From Pseudolabrys sp963742345 (GTDB taxonomy: Bacteria; Pseudomonadota; Alphaproteobacteria; Rhizobiales; Xanthobacteraceae): a stretch of DNA of 64,000 nt. The DNA is taken from positions 167,448 through 231,447 of the forward strand of contig CAVULO010000007.1 in NCBI GenBank assembly GCA_963742345.1. Direction: 5' to 3'. The notes beneath the pieces were generated by a model, which saw only the letters and a program-made list of their open reading frames with translations, did not search any database and had not been told where the DNA came from. The translations under genes and the position numbers were made by a program. The first letter of the stretch is position 1, and each line of letters starts with the position of its first letter. Below are positions 1-10,100 of this stretch, one piece after another.

Positions 1-1424
1 CTGCGAGATGAACTTCGTGTTCATGTACGCCTGCAGGCCTTCGATGCCGCCTTCGGAGCCGTAGCCCGACTCCTTGATGCCGCCGAACGGCGTCTCCGGC
101 GTCGAGATGGCGATGCTGTTGACGCCGACCATGCCGGACTGGATGGAGTCACCGATCGCGGTCGCGGTCGCGCCCGATGACGTGAACGCATAAGCCGCGA
201 GCCCAAAGGGCAGCGAGTTTGCGCGCTCGACCACTTCGTCGAAGGTCTTGAACGGCACGATCGGCGCGACCGGGCCGAACGGCTCCTCGGTCATGATCTT
301 GGCATCATCCGGCACGTCGGTAATCACCGTCGGCTGGAAGAAGAAGCCCTGGTTGCCGTGGCGCGAGCCGCCGGTCGCGATCTTGCCGCCGCGGCTCTTG
401 GCGTCGTTGACGAAAGATTCCATGGCATCGAGCCGGCGCGGATTGGCGAGCGGCCCCATGGTGATGCCCTTCTCCATTCCGTCGCCCATCTTGATGCCCT
501 TGGCGTATTCGGTGAAGCGGGCGACGAACTTGTTGTAGGACTGACTCCTGCACATAGAAGCGCGTCGGCGAAATGCAGACCTGCCCGGCGTTGCGATATT
601 TGAACGCGGCGATGGTATCGGCGGCCTTTTCAGGATCGGCATCGGCGAATACGACGACCGGCGAGTGGCCGCCGAGCTCCATGGTGGCCTTCTTCATTCC
701 TTTGGCGGCGAGGCCGGCGAGATGCTTGCCGACCGGAATCGAGCCGGTGAAGGAAATCTTCTTCACGGCTTTCGCCGGAATCAAATGCTCGGACACATTG
801 GCCGGCACACCGAACACCAGATTGAGCACGCCCGCCGGCAAGCCCGGCGTCGGCGAAGCATTTGACCAGCTCGACGCAGCCGCCCGGCGTTTCTTCCGAG
901 GCCTTGATGATGAGCGAGCAACCGGCGGCGAGCGCGCCGGCGATCTTGCGCACCGGCGTCAGCGTCGGGAAATTCCACGGCGTGAAGGCCGCAACCACAC
1001 CGACCGGCTCCTGCAACACGATCTGGCGCACGCCCTTCTGCCGGCCCGGCACGACGCGGCCGTAGGCGCGGCGGCCTTCTTCGGCGTACCAATCGATGAT
1101 GTCGGCGCTGGTGAGAACTTCCGCGCGCGACTCCGGATAGACCTTGCCCTGCTCCTGCGTCATCACCTTGGAAATGTGATCGTGGCGTTCGCGCACGAGG
1201 TCGGCGGCCTTGCGCATGATCTTGGCGCGGTCATAGGCCGAGGTCGCCTTCCAAACTGCGAAGCCCTTCTCGGCGGCGGCGAGCGCGGCATCGAGATCGG
1301 CCTTGCTGGCATGCGGCAGATGCGCCAGCACCTTGCCGGTCGCCGGATTGATTACGTCCTCGCCCTTGCGGCCTTCGCCGTTGAGCCATTTGCCGTCGAT
1401 GTAAAGACCCAGTTCGGAATACAT
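1..1424 (-). CDS. NAD(P)-dependent aldehyde dehydrogenase (succinate-semialdehyde dehydrogenase type), cut by window edge
   Basis: Cytosolic ALDH-superfamily enzyme oxidising an aldehyde, probably a semialdehyde, to the acid. The N-terminus reads MYSELGLYIDGKWLNGEG; later come FTPWNFP and FTGSIPVGKHLA (cofactor site), MELGGHSP with the general-base Glu, and NAGQVCISPTRFYV with the nucleophile Cys. The reading frame changes near 843 and near 545; in both places one extra base (CCGGGCTTG for CCGGCTTG, GTCCTAC for GTCTAC) explains it, so the protein is probably intact. The last readable residues, YMNTKFISQ, are close to the usual C-terminus, so little is lost at the edge. It is the last visible gene of the minus-strand catabolic block. 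The exact aldehyde is not determined by sequence. Confidence 0.85.
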
Positions 1425-1517
1425 AGGAACCTCGTTGTTACCCGGAACATTCGTGGACGATGGATTAGCACTTAAGAGCGAGCGCGGCCACCCTGCTCGC
1501 CGCGCAGGGCAGGGACA

Positions 1518-2273
1518 CTATGAGCCGAGATACGCGCCGCCGCTGACGTGAATGGTCTGCCCGGTGACGTAGCGGCCACCGGGACCGCAGAGATAGCGCA
1601 CCATGGCGGCAACGTCTTCGGACTTGCCGCGCTCGCCGGTGATGGTGCCGTGGGTGAGGTGATGCGCCGGCTTCTGCGCCGAGGCCGGCCGCGTCGTGTC
1701 GATCGCGCCCGGCACCACGCAATTGGCGGTGATCTTGTCGGCGGCAAGATCGTGCGCGAGCGCGCGGGAAAAGCCGACCAGCGCGGCCTTGGCCGTCATC
1801 ACATGGGCGCGGTCTTTCGAGCCGATATGCGCGCTCATGCCGCCGATATTGATGATGCTACCGCCATTCTTCTTCATCGCCGGCAGACAGGCATGCACGC
1901 AGTGGAAGGTGCCATCGAGGATGACGTTCATCACCTCGCGCCATTCGGCATAACTCATCTCGTCGATCGGTTTTTCGCGGCGCAGCGCGGCGTTGTTGAC
2001 CAGGATATCGATGCGGCCGAAGCGCTTGAGCGCGGCCTCAGCAAGCGCAACAGCGGTCTTTTCATCGCCGACATCGCCGAGGACGGCGACCGCCTTGCCG
2101 CCGGCCGCTTCGATCTCGCGCACGACGCCGTCGGCTTCGGCCTGGTTCGAGCGCACGTTCACCACCACCGAGGCACCCGCCTGCGCGAGCGCGAGCGCGA
2201 TGGCGCGTCCGATATTGCGTCCGGCGCCGGTGACGATGGCGACCTTGCCGGCAAGTTCCTTGTTGTCGGCCAT
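1518..2273 (-). CDS. SDR-family oxidoreductase lacking the usual catalytic Tyr
   Basis: Rossmann-fold short-chain dehydrogenase of 251 aa, the normal size. TGAGRNIG at residues 15-22 is the NAD(P)-binding glycine motif and NNAA at 93-96 is the structural motif. The active-site Lys is K162 in the segment AHVMTAKAAL, but the position four residues before it, normally Tyr, is Val158 with His157 beside it. The Ser normally 13 residues before that Tyr aligns with Gly145, with Ser147 close by. Either His157 and Ser147 take over or the enzyme has a non-redox or divergent role. The gene lies 8 bp after the MmgE/PrpD gene and 93 bp before the aldehyde dehydrogenase on the same strand, so it is probably cotranscribed. 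Its reading frame is intact, unlike its neighbours. Confidence 0.88.
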   Translation of the reverse strand: MADNKELAGKVAIVTGAGRNIGRAIALALAQAGASVVVNVRSNQAEADGVVREIEAAGGKAVAVLGDVGDEKTAVALAEAALKRFGRIDILVNNAALRREKPIDEMSYAEWREVMNVILDGTFHCVHACLPAMKKNGGSIINIGGMSAHIGSKDRAHVMTAKAALVGFSRALAHDLAADKITANCVVPGAIDTTRPASAQKPAHHLTHGTITGERGKSEDVAAMVRYLCGPGGRYVTGQTIHVSGGAYLGS

Positions 2274-2281
2274 GATCCTAA

Positions 2282-3664
2282 CTACCCCCGTAAGAACGCC
2301 AGATCGATCTTGCCGTCGTAGAGCTTCGCCAGCCGTTCAAGCGCCGCAGCGGCGCGCTTGTCGTCCCAGCCGCCGTGGCGGGCGTTGAGCGCGAATTTCT
2401 CCTCGATGTCGGCGCGCGTGAGCGGCTCGTGCGCGCCGCCGCGAAAATGCGGCTGGCGCTCTTCGACCACGCGGCCGTCATTGAGCACGGCGCGGATGTG
2501 ACCGGTGAAGTTGTTGGGATAGGGATTATCCGGGATCGATCACGTAACGCACCTTCGACGACGAGCGCGAGCACGTCCTCGTCGCGCACCGCTGCTCGGT
2601 GAAGGCATCGAGCCCAACGCCGCCGCGTACGAAACCGGTGGCGAGGATAAACGGCGTGGCGAATTTCGCCGCATAGCCGTTGGGCGGGCGCTGCTTGTCG
2701 GCGAGCGGCTCCCACAGCCGGTGCACGGTGCCTTCCGCCACTTCGCAGATCAGCTCCTTCACGTCGCCTGGCTTGATGCCGCGCGCGGCAAGGCGCTTGG
2801 CACAGTCGATGTAAGGATGCGCCATGGTCCCGCACGGATAGGGCTTGAATGCCAGCGTCTCGGTCACCCAGCGTTTGCCGAAGTCGCCGGTGAGCGCCTC
2901 ATAGTCGCCCTCGCGTCGTGTGCGCGAAGCCGTGGAACAGCCCGTGCACGCCTTCGAACACCGTGCGCGGGCCGAGAAAGCCACCGCGCGCAAGCAGCGC
3001 GGCGCGGATGCCGGACTGCGCCGCCCAGCCGGGATGCAGCCGCTTGGTCCAGGCGCCCTCGGCCAGATATTCGATGATGCCGCCGGCAAAGCTTGCCGCG
3101 ATGCCGAGCGCATCGACGATCTGCTTGGCGTTGAGACCAAGCGCGGCGCCGACACCGGCCGCCGCCCCCATCACGCCGAAGATGGCGGTCGGATGGAAGC
3201 CGGCCTTGTGCACCGCCTTCGGCACCACGGTGCTGAGGCGACACATGACCTCGGTGCCGACCGCAATGCCGAGCAAGCGCGGCAGCGCCATCCGGCCTGT
3301 GCCGCTCGCAGGCCGCCAGCACCGCCGGCACGATCACCGCGCCGGCATGAACCGGCCCGCCCTCGAAGGTGTCGTCGAAATCCTCGCCATGCGCGGCAGT
3401 GCCGTTGATGAAGGCGGCGCTTGCCGCGCTGAACGTGCGCGTGTGGCCGATCGCCGTGCAGGGACCTTCGTCGTCGCAGCCGGCGAGCGCGCTCTTGATG
3501 TAGTCCTCGTTGCGCGCGGTGACGCAGAGGCCGGCGACGTCGATCAGCAGATCCTCGCATTTCCGACGCACTGCCGCCGGCAGCTTGTCCGCGCGCAGCG
3601 CGGCAATGTGCCCGGCAAGAACCTCGGCAACCGCGGTGGCTGGAAGCTTCGCTGTCATGGACAT
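2282..3664 (-). CDS. MmgE/PrpD-family protein, several frame changes
   Basis: The family includes 2-methylcitrate dehydratase (PrpD) and cis-aconitate decarboxylase, cytosolic enzymes acting on tricarboxylic acids. The start MSMTAKLPATAV overlaps the permease stop in a TGATG junction at 3662-3666, which suggests translational coupling. Family features are the INGTAAHGEDFDDTFEGGPVH segment, the central HPTAIFGVMGAAAGVGAALGL block, and the C-terminal FKPYPCGTMAHPYID motif. The coding sequence changes frame near 3290, 2915, 2595 and 2520, while similarity continues on each side, so I join the pieces to the stop at 2282. Substrate unknown; the CoA-transferase and hydratase upstream point to a di- or tricarboxylic acid route (inference). 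Confidence 0.75.
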
Positions 3665-5391
3665 CAGGTGCGGAAGCGCACGTTGCCGAAGCCGGGAATG
3701 CGATTGACCGCGATCACCACCGCGAAGGTGATCAACAGCATGCCGAGGCCGATCACCGAGATGGCGCCGAGATCGCCGCTTTCGTTGAGATCGTAGATCA
3801 GCACCGACACCACCTTGGTCTCCGAGGTGAACAGGATGATCGCCGCCGACAATTCGCGCATCACGCCGACGAAGATGAAGCACCAGGTCGCGATCACGCC
3901 GGTGCGCAGCAGCGGCGCGGTGATCTGCCAGAGCGAGCGCAGCCGCGTGGCGCCGAGAATGCGGCTCGCGTCCTCCAGCTCCGGATGGATGGTGCGGAAC
4001 GCCGCTTGCAGCTGCTGATAGGCCGACGGCAGCGCGATGGTGACGAAGGCGATCAGCAGGATCCACAACGTGCCGTAGAGCACGAATGGCGGCCGCGTAT
4101 AGCTCAGGAACAGGCCGACGCCGAGCACGATGCCGGGAATGGCGATCGGCGCGGTGGCGAGGAAGCCGAGGACGCGCCAGCCGGTAACCGCCTGACGCGC
4201 GGTGACGTAAGCGATCACCAGCGCAATCGCAGTGCCGATGGTGGCGGTGGCGGTGCCGAGGATCACGGTATTCTTGAGCGCGAGCGAAGCCGCCGACAAT
4301 TCGAACAAAACGAAGTTGATGTTCTGCAGCGTGAAATTATGGACCGTCAATAAGGTGCACGCGACCGGCGAGAAAGCTGCGTTGAATAGCGCGGCATAAG
4401 GCAGAAATACCGGGTTGAGCAACACGACCAGGCACAGCGCGAAAGCCGGCCAGCGCCAGCGGTGCAGCGGGATCAACCGCGGCGCGCCGTATTTGCCGCC
4501 GACCACCGAATAGCCGCGGCGGCCAAGAATCATATTCTCGGCGCGCAGCAGGATGATCGTGAGCACGAGGAGCGGCAGCGAGGCGGCGGCGGCGAGTTCG
4601 GGCTTGGGCGGAAACTGGAACAGACTCCAGATCTTGGTGGTCATGGTGTGGAAACCGGCCGGCAGCGCCAGGATCGCCGGTGAACCGAACAACGTCATTG
4701 CCTGCAGGAAGGCGACCAGCGCGCCGGCAAGCAACGCGGGCAGCACCAGCGGAATGGTGACGCGCCGCGCGGTGTACCAGCGCCCGCCGCCGAGAATCGA
4801 GGAGGCATCCTCGAGTTCACCCGGCGTGCGATCGAGCGAATTGGCGACCAGCACGAACACGTACGGAAACGTGTAGCAGGAGATCACGAAGATGATGCCG
4901 GGCAAAGTGTAGATGTTGAACAGATGCTCATCCGGCGCCATGCCAAGCCACTCGCGCGCGAGCTTGTTCAGCAGTCCGCTGTTGGGCGCCGCCAGCAGCT
5001 CCCAGGCGATTGCGCCGAGAAATGGCGGCGTCACAAATGACGCCGTCACCAGCGCACGGATCACTCCGCTGAACGGCAGGTCGGTGCGCGCCACCAGCCA
5101 TCCCATCGGCGCCGCCACCGCACAGCAGATGAAGGCGGATGAGGTCGCGAGGATGAAGGTGGTGATCAGCGGATCGATAAACGAGGATTCGGTGAACAGC
5201 CGATAGAAATTGGCGAGCGTGAAAGCGCCTTTGGCGTCGGTCAGGCTGTAGAGCAGCAGCCACGACAGCGGCAGCACGATCAGCACGCACAGAATCACGG
5301 CGAACAAATAGAGCACCGGCTTCGAGACATCGATCCCGAAGCGGCGTTCTGCGCGTGCAGGCAAGGCGATGGTCATGGCACCGGATTTCAT
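3664..5391 (-). CDS. ABC transporter permease, fused double domain (FbpB-like)
   Basis: Inner-membrane permease of 575 aa, one intact frame. It contains two BPD_transp_1 domains in tandem, as in FbpB of ferric-iron importers and in 2-aminoethylphosphonate or putrescine-type relatives. Each half has an EAA loop: LEDASSILGGGRWYTARRVTIPL in the first and LEDASRILGATRLRSLWQITAPL in the second. Roughly twelve hydrophobic segments are visible. It lies between its binding protein (5442-6525) and the MmgE/PrpD gene, whose start overlaps this stop. Because the surrounding genes are catabolic rather than siderophore related, an organic anion is as plausible a substrate as iron. Confidence 0.9.
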   Translation of the reverse strand: MKSGAMTIALPARAERRFGIDVSKPVLYLFAVILCVLIVLPLSWLLLYSLTDAKGAFTLANFYRLFTESSFIDPLITTFILATSSAFICCAVAAPMGWLVARTDLPFSGVIRALVTASFVTPPFLGAIAWELLAAPNSGLLNKLAREWLGMAPDEHLFNIYTLPGIIFVISCYTFPYVFVLVANSLDRTPGELEDASSILGGGRWYTARRVTIPLVLPALLAGALVAFLQAMTLFGSPAILALPAGFHTMTTKIWSLFQFPPKPELAAAASLPLLVLTIILLRAENMILGRRGYSVVGGKYGAPRLIPLHRWRWPAFALCLVVLLNPVFLPYAALFNAAFSPVACTLLTVHNFTLQNINFVLFELSAASLALKNTVILGTATATIGTAIALVIAYVTARQAVTGWRVLGFLATAPIAIPGIVLGVGLFLSYTRPPFVLYGTLWILLIAFVTIALPSAYQQLQAAFRTIHPELEDASRILGATRLRSLWQITAPLLRTGVIATWCFIFVGVMRELSAAIILFTSETKVVSVLIYDLNESGDLGAISVIGLGMLLITFAVVIAVNRIPGFGNVRFRT

Positions 5392-5441
5392 TGCGGGCGC
5401 GGCAGATCATGCCGCCGCGCCCGGATGTCGGAATGATCCGA

Positions 5442-6525
5442 CTAGACGTGGAAGATCTTGACGTAATGCTGCTTGATCTCGTCGCTCATTTTTTCGACCG
5501 CGGCCGGATCGTCCTTCATCACCTTGATGTCCTTGAACGGCGTGCGGCCGGGCTTTTCCTTGGTTTGCGGATGCATCGAGCGCAAGCCCCCGACGTCGAT
5601 GATCAGCTGCTGGCATTCCGGCGTGAAGCTGTAGGCCGTGAACAGCCGCGCCGCGTTCGGATTCGGCGCCGCCTTGAACATGCCGGTCGGCCCGACGATC
5701 AGCGGCGAGCCTTCGGTGGCATAGACCGGCGCGACCGGCCCGCCCTTCTCGCTGATCTGGAAGATGTTGTACTCGTTGCCGTCGGCCATCACCGCGCGCT
5801 CGCCGAGCGCCAGCCGCTTCGGCGGATCGGCCGACGACTGGACCTGCATGATGTTCTGCGCGGCGAGCTTCTCGAAGTAGCCCCAGCCGAGATCGCGCTG
5901 CATCTGATAGGTCGCGGTCATGATCGTGCCGCTGTAGCCGGGATGCGCCTTGACGATCTTGCCCTTCCATTTCGGATCGAGCAGATCGGCGAAGCTTTTC
6001 GGCGCCTCTTCCTTTTTCACCAGATTGGTGTTGTAGGCGATGATCGAGACCCAAACGCGGAAGCTGGCGAAGATGCCGTCCGGGTCCTTGTGCTCGGCCG
6101 GATAGAACTTGGCGACGTCTTCCGGCACGAAGGCTCCAGCAGACCGCCTTTCTTCCAGACGATCGAATGCGCGGCGTCCGACGAATTGACCACGTCGCAC
6201 GGCGTGGATGTTGCTGCCATATTCCTGGCCGATGCGCTGGAACACGCGCTCGGCGCCCGATGCGCTCGACCCGCGCCGCGACACCGGGAAATTTGGCTTC
6301 GAACGCTTTGGCGATCTTTTCGGCGAGCGGCAGGTCGACCGAGGTGTACCAGACGACCTTGCCTTCCTTCTTGGCCGCCTCGATCAGCGCCGGCGTGATG
6401 GCGCTCGCCGGCGGCGCGGCCGACATGACCCTGGTCGAGAACGCGGCGCCGGCGGCGAGCGCGCTCGAGCCGATCAGTACATCGCGACGTGAAATTCTTG
6501 AGCCCTTCATCGGCGTATCCTCCAT
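5442..6525 (-). CDS. Extracellular solute-binding protein of FbpA type (three frame changes)
   Basis: Periplasmic receptor for the adjacent ABC permease and ATPase. The N-terminus has a twin-arginine-like leader (SRRDVLIGSSALAAGAAF then an Ala-rich cleavage region), followed by EAAKKEGKVVWYTSVDLPLAEKIAKAFE, typical of the iron/polyamine/phosphonate binding-protein cluster. The frame changes near 6270, 6200 and 6130. Reading across them gives VFQRIGQEYGSNIHAVDVVNSSDAAHSIVWKKGGLLEPFVPEDVAKFYP, so the protein is recoverable to the stop at 5442. The start could also be Met at 6510 (MKGSRISRRD). Possible Fe-ligand tyrosines cannot be assigned from sequence alone, so the ligand is open. Confidence 0.8.
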
Positions 6526-6559
6526 ATCCTGCTTTTGTTGTTTCGCCCCGCGATATTAT

Positions 6560-7622
6560 TCATCCGCTCAGCGCGCGGCAGCGCTCGGGCGGCAGGTGCA
6601 GCCAGACCGCGCTGCCTTGCGGAATGCTCTCGCCCGCGGCGGTGAGCACGCGCAGCTGCGTGCCGTCCTTGACCTCAACCATATAGTCCCGGCTGCCGCC
6701 GAGAAAGACCTGCCGCACCACCGTCGCCGGCACGATGTTTTCGCCCTGTCGGTTGCGCCGCGGAAATCGCGATGTCGTGCGGGCGGATCGAAACCGGCGT
6801 CGGCGCACCGGCACTGATCTTTTCGCCGACACAGCGCAGCGCAGTGCCGGCAAAGTCGATCGCGGGAATCGTCCAGGCCCTTGCCTTTGATGACGTTGCT
6901 CGATCCGATAAAGCGCGCGACGAATTCCGAGCGCGGCCGGTCGTAGATGTCTTCCGGCGAGCCCGACTGCTCGATCTTGCCGTGCATTCATGACGCAGAT
7001 CAGGTCGGCGGTGGTCATCGCCTCCGACTGGTCGTGGGTGACGTAGACCGTCGTGTAGCGATAGGCGTCGTGCAGGCGGCGCACCTCGAAGCGCATTTCC
7101 TCGCGCAAATTGGCGTCGAGATTGGAAAGCGGTTCGTCGAGCAGCAGCGTTTCCGGCTCGACGATCAGCGCGCGCGCGAGCGCCACGCGCTGCTGCTGGC
7201 CGCCGGACAATTCGCCCGGATAGCGCTGCGGCCAGCGGCGCAAGCTGCGTGGTGGCGAGAATGGCGTCGAGCTTCTTGGCGATGGTGTCGCGATCCATCT
7301 TGCGCAGCTTCAGGCCGTAGACGATGTTCTCGGCCACCGTCATGTGCGGCCACAGCGCGTAGCTCTGGAAGATCATCGACATGTTGCGCCGCTCGGGCGG
7401 CAACGTCTGCGCCGGCGAGGAAATCAATTTGTCGCCGACGCGGATTTCGCCGTCGCTCGGCTCGACGAAGCCGGCGATCAGCCGCAGCGTCGTGGTCTTG
7501 CCGCAGCCGGATGGGCCGAGCAGGCAGACCAGATGGCCGTGCTCGATGGTGAGCGATATGTCGTCGACCACCGCGACGTCGCCATATCGCTTGGTCAGGT
7601 TTCGCAACTCAACCGACGCCAC
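6560..7622 (-). CDS. ABC transporter ATP-binding protein (PotA/FbpC type), four frame changes
   Basis: Cytoplasmic ATPase powering the permease at 3664-5391. Walker A is GPSGCGKTT near residue 37, the Q-loop is IFQSYALWPHMTV, the signature is LSGGQQQRVALARAL, and Walker B with the D-loop is LLLDEPLSNLDANLRE, followed by the H-loop VYVTHDQSEAM. A TOBE-like C-terminal region follows (SIRPHDIAIS, then VVRQVFLGGSRDYMVEVKDG). Frame changes near 7240, 6988, 6870 and 6755 break the gene, but every ATPase motif is present in order. It is the first transporter gene of the minus-strand block, about 100 bp after the enoyl-CoA hydratase gene. Confidence 0.82.
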
Positions 7623-7722
7623 GCGCTTCCTCCCCTACACCCGCCGCTTGCCGCGGCTGTATCATTTTGCACTCGTCGTATTAGCACCGCAGGCGAAAAC
7701 TCTCATCGCCTTACTTGTTGCT

Positions 7723-8514
7723 CTAGGATCCGGTGAACGCCGGCTTGCGCTTCTCCATGAACGCCTTGCGGCCTTCCTTGTAGTCGTTGCTGGCGAAGCA
7801 GGCCTGCACCAAGCTCGGCGCATTTCTTCAGATTGCGCTTGCTTTCGTCGGTGACCGCCTGGCCGACGATGTATTTGACCGAATTGACCGTCAGCGGCGC
7901 GTTGCCGCGATGGTGTCGGCATAGTCCTTGACGTAGTTCTCGAGTTCGGCATCCGGCAGCACGCGATTGACCAGGCCCATCATCTGCGCCTCGGCGGCGG
8001 TGAATTGCCGCGCGGTGAAGAAAATTTCCTTGGCGAAGGACGGACCGACCACGTCGACCAGCTTCTTGATGCCGTCGAAGCCGTAGCCGAGGCCGAGCTT
8101 GGCGGCCGGCACGCCGAACTTCGAACCTTCCGTGCAGATGCGCATGTCGCAGCACAGCGCGAGCCCGACGCCGCCGCCGATGCAATAGCCGCGGATCATG
8201 GCGATGGTCGGCTTGGGAAACTTGTAGAACGCGTTGTTGGCCTGATCGACCGCGGCGTTGTAGCGGTCGACGCCTTCCTTGGTCGAGCGCTCCTTCTCGA
8301 ACTTGGAAATGTCGGCGCCCGACACGAAGGCCTTGCCGCCGGCGCCGGTGACCACGACCACGCGAATATTCTTGTCGTTCTTGAAATCCTCGAGGAAGCC
8401 CGACGCCGCCTCCCACATTTCGAGCGAGACGGCGTTGTGGCGCTCCGGATTGTTGAAGGTCAGATAGCCGACCTTGCCTTCCTTGCGCGACAGCATCTTG
8501 TCGGTCTGCGACAT
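7723..8514 (-). CDS. Enoyl-CoA hydratase/isomerase family protein
   Basis: Crotonase-fold enzyme acting on acyl-CoA thioesters in the cytosol. The oxyanion-hole segment FVSGADISKF and the second loop IRGYCIGGGVGLALCCDMRI are clear. The usual catalytic Glu positions are not obvious, so hydratase versus other crotonase chemistry is undecided. The frame is intact from 8514 to about 7905. There it shifts to NAPLTVNSVKYIVGQAVTDESKRNLKKCAEL, and near 7820 shifts again to a C-terminus ending KPAFTGS at the stop 7723. Only 14 bp separate it from the CoA-transferase stop, so the two are probably one transcript and may act on the same CoA ester. Confidence 0.82.
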
Positions 8515-8528
8515 TCCACTCCATCTCC

Positions 8529-9724
8529 TTAAACCGCCTTGGCCGCGTGCAACTCGGCGATTTCCTTGTCGGCGAAGCCGAATTCCTTGAGCACCTCGTC
8601 GGTGTGCTGGCCTGAGTCCGGCGGCGTCGCCACGATCTTGCTCGGCGTGCGCGACAGCTTCACCGGCTGGCCGACGAAGATCTGCTCACTTGCCGTCCGG
8701 CCGCTTTGCGCTTTGCGCGATGCCGAGATGCTTGACCTGCTCATCGGCGAACACCTGGTCGATCGAATAGATCGGCCCGCATGGCACGCCGACCTTGTTG
8801 AAGATGTCGATCCACTCGGCGCTGGTCTTGTCGCCGTACGTTTGTCGATCTCGGCGTTGAGCGCGTCGCGGTTTTTCGAGCGCAGCGCGCCGCTCTTGTA
8901 GTCGGGATGCTTGATCAACTCCGGCGCGCCGATAGCGCATTGCAGAGACGCTCCCACATCACCTGGCCAGTGGAGGCGATGTTGATATGGCCGTCCTTGG
9001 TCTTGAACACGCCGGTCGGGATGCTGGTCGGATGATTGTTGCCGGCCTGCTTGGCGACCTCGTGCATCTGCAGCCAGCGCGCGGCCTGGAAGTCGAGCAT
9101 GAAGATCTGCGCCTGCAGCAGCGAGGTGTTCACCCACTGGCCTTCGCCGGAGACTTCGCGCTCGAGCAGCGCCATCATGATGCCGAGCGCGCAGAACAGA
9201 CCGGCGGAGAGATCGGCGATCGGGATGCCGACGCGCACCGGACCTTGCCCCGGCAGGCCGGTGATCGACATCAGCCCGCCCATGCCTTGCGCGATCTGGT
9301 CGAAGCCCGGCCGGTCGCGGTAGGGCCCGTCCTGGCCGAAGCCGGAAATGCTGGCGAGCACGATGCGCTTGTTGACCTTGCGCAGAGCTTCGTAGTCGAT
9401 GCCGAGCCGATCCTTCACGTCGGGGCGGAAATTCTCCACCACCACATCGGCCTTCTCGACCATGCGCTTGAACGCCGCGAGGCCCTGCGGCGATTTCAGG
9501 TCGAGCGTCATGCTGCGCTTGTTGCGGTGCAGGTTCTGGAAGTCCGAGCCCTCGCGCGGGCCGCCCGGCCCCTCGCCTTTCTCCAGATGCGGCGGCGTCT
9601 CGATCTTGATGACATTGGCGCCCCAATCGGCGAGCTGGCGCACGCAGGTCGGGCCCGAGCGGACGCGGGTGAGATCGAGGACGGTAAAGCGGGAAAGGGC
9701 CTGGGAGGCCCTGGGAAACGGCAT
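8529..9724 (-). CDS. CaiB/BaiF-family (family III) CoA-transferase
   Basis: Transfers CoA between carboxylic acids, activating the substrate for the hydratase downstream. I chose the start MPFPRASQALSRFTVLDLTRVRSGPTC at 9724, because the VLDLTR segment is the usual family N-terminus; longer in-frame starts exist upstream. The signature FGQDGPYRDRPGFDQIAQGMGG includes the Asp expected to form the acyl-anhydride intermediate. The frame changes near 8935, 8840 and 8690, with recognisable sequence resuming each time (YGDKTSAEWIDIFNKVGVPCGP, then SEQIFVGQPVKLSRTPSK). It is the first gene of the minus-strand catabolic block, so the promoter should lie in 9725-10100. Confidence 0.85.
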
Positions 9725-10100
9725 TTCAACGGCTCCGAAGTGTCTTATTACGTCCCAGAACTGGATTTTCGGGGCCGACATTCCCCGATCTCCCGGCGGC
9801 TTGTCCATCGGGCGCAAGCGGCTGTCTGCGACCACTTTATTCATCATTCGGCGGAATAAGGGGCATCGCCTGCCTTGAAAAGGACCATCGCCGGCTGTCA
9901 TATGAGCCGCCAGCGGATGAAAGACCCGATCTCGGGTTTGCGGGCTGCGTGCACGAAACTCTTTAAAACGAATTTCGCCCCGCCTCTTCCGTTTCTCCAA
10001 CTAACCGACAACCCTGGCCACGCGGGATGTCTTTAAGAACCCCGCGATTCCGCCGGCTGCAAAGCGCGCCGGCCGCTTCGCCATATAAGAAAGAGACTCT
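9725..10100. other. Divergent intergenic region between CoA-transferase and helicase genes
   Basis: About 375 bp without a gene I can support. It should hold the promoters of the minus-strand catabolic block and the plus-strand helicase. An AAGAAAGAGA segment at 10087-10096 can serve as ribosome-binding site for the TTG start at 10101. I see no convincing operator or hairpin. Confidence 0.4.
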
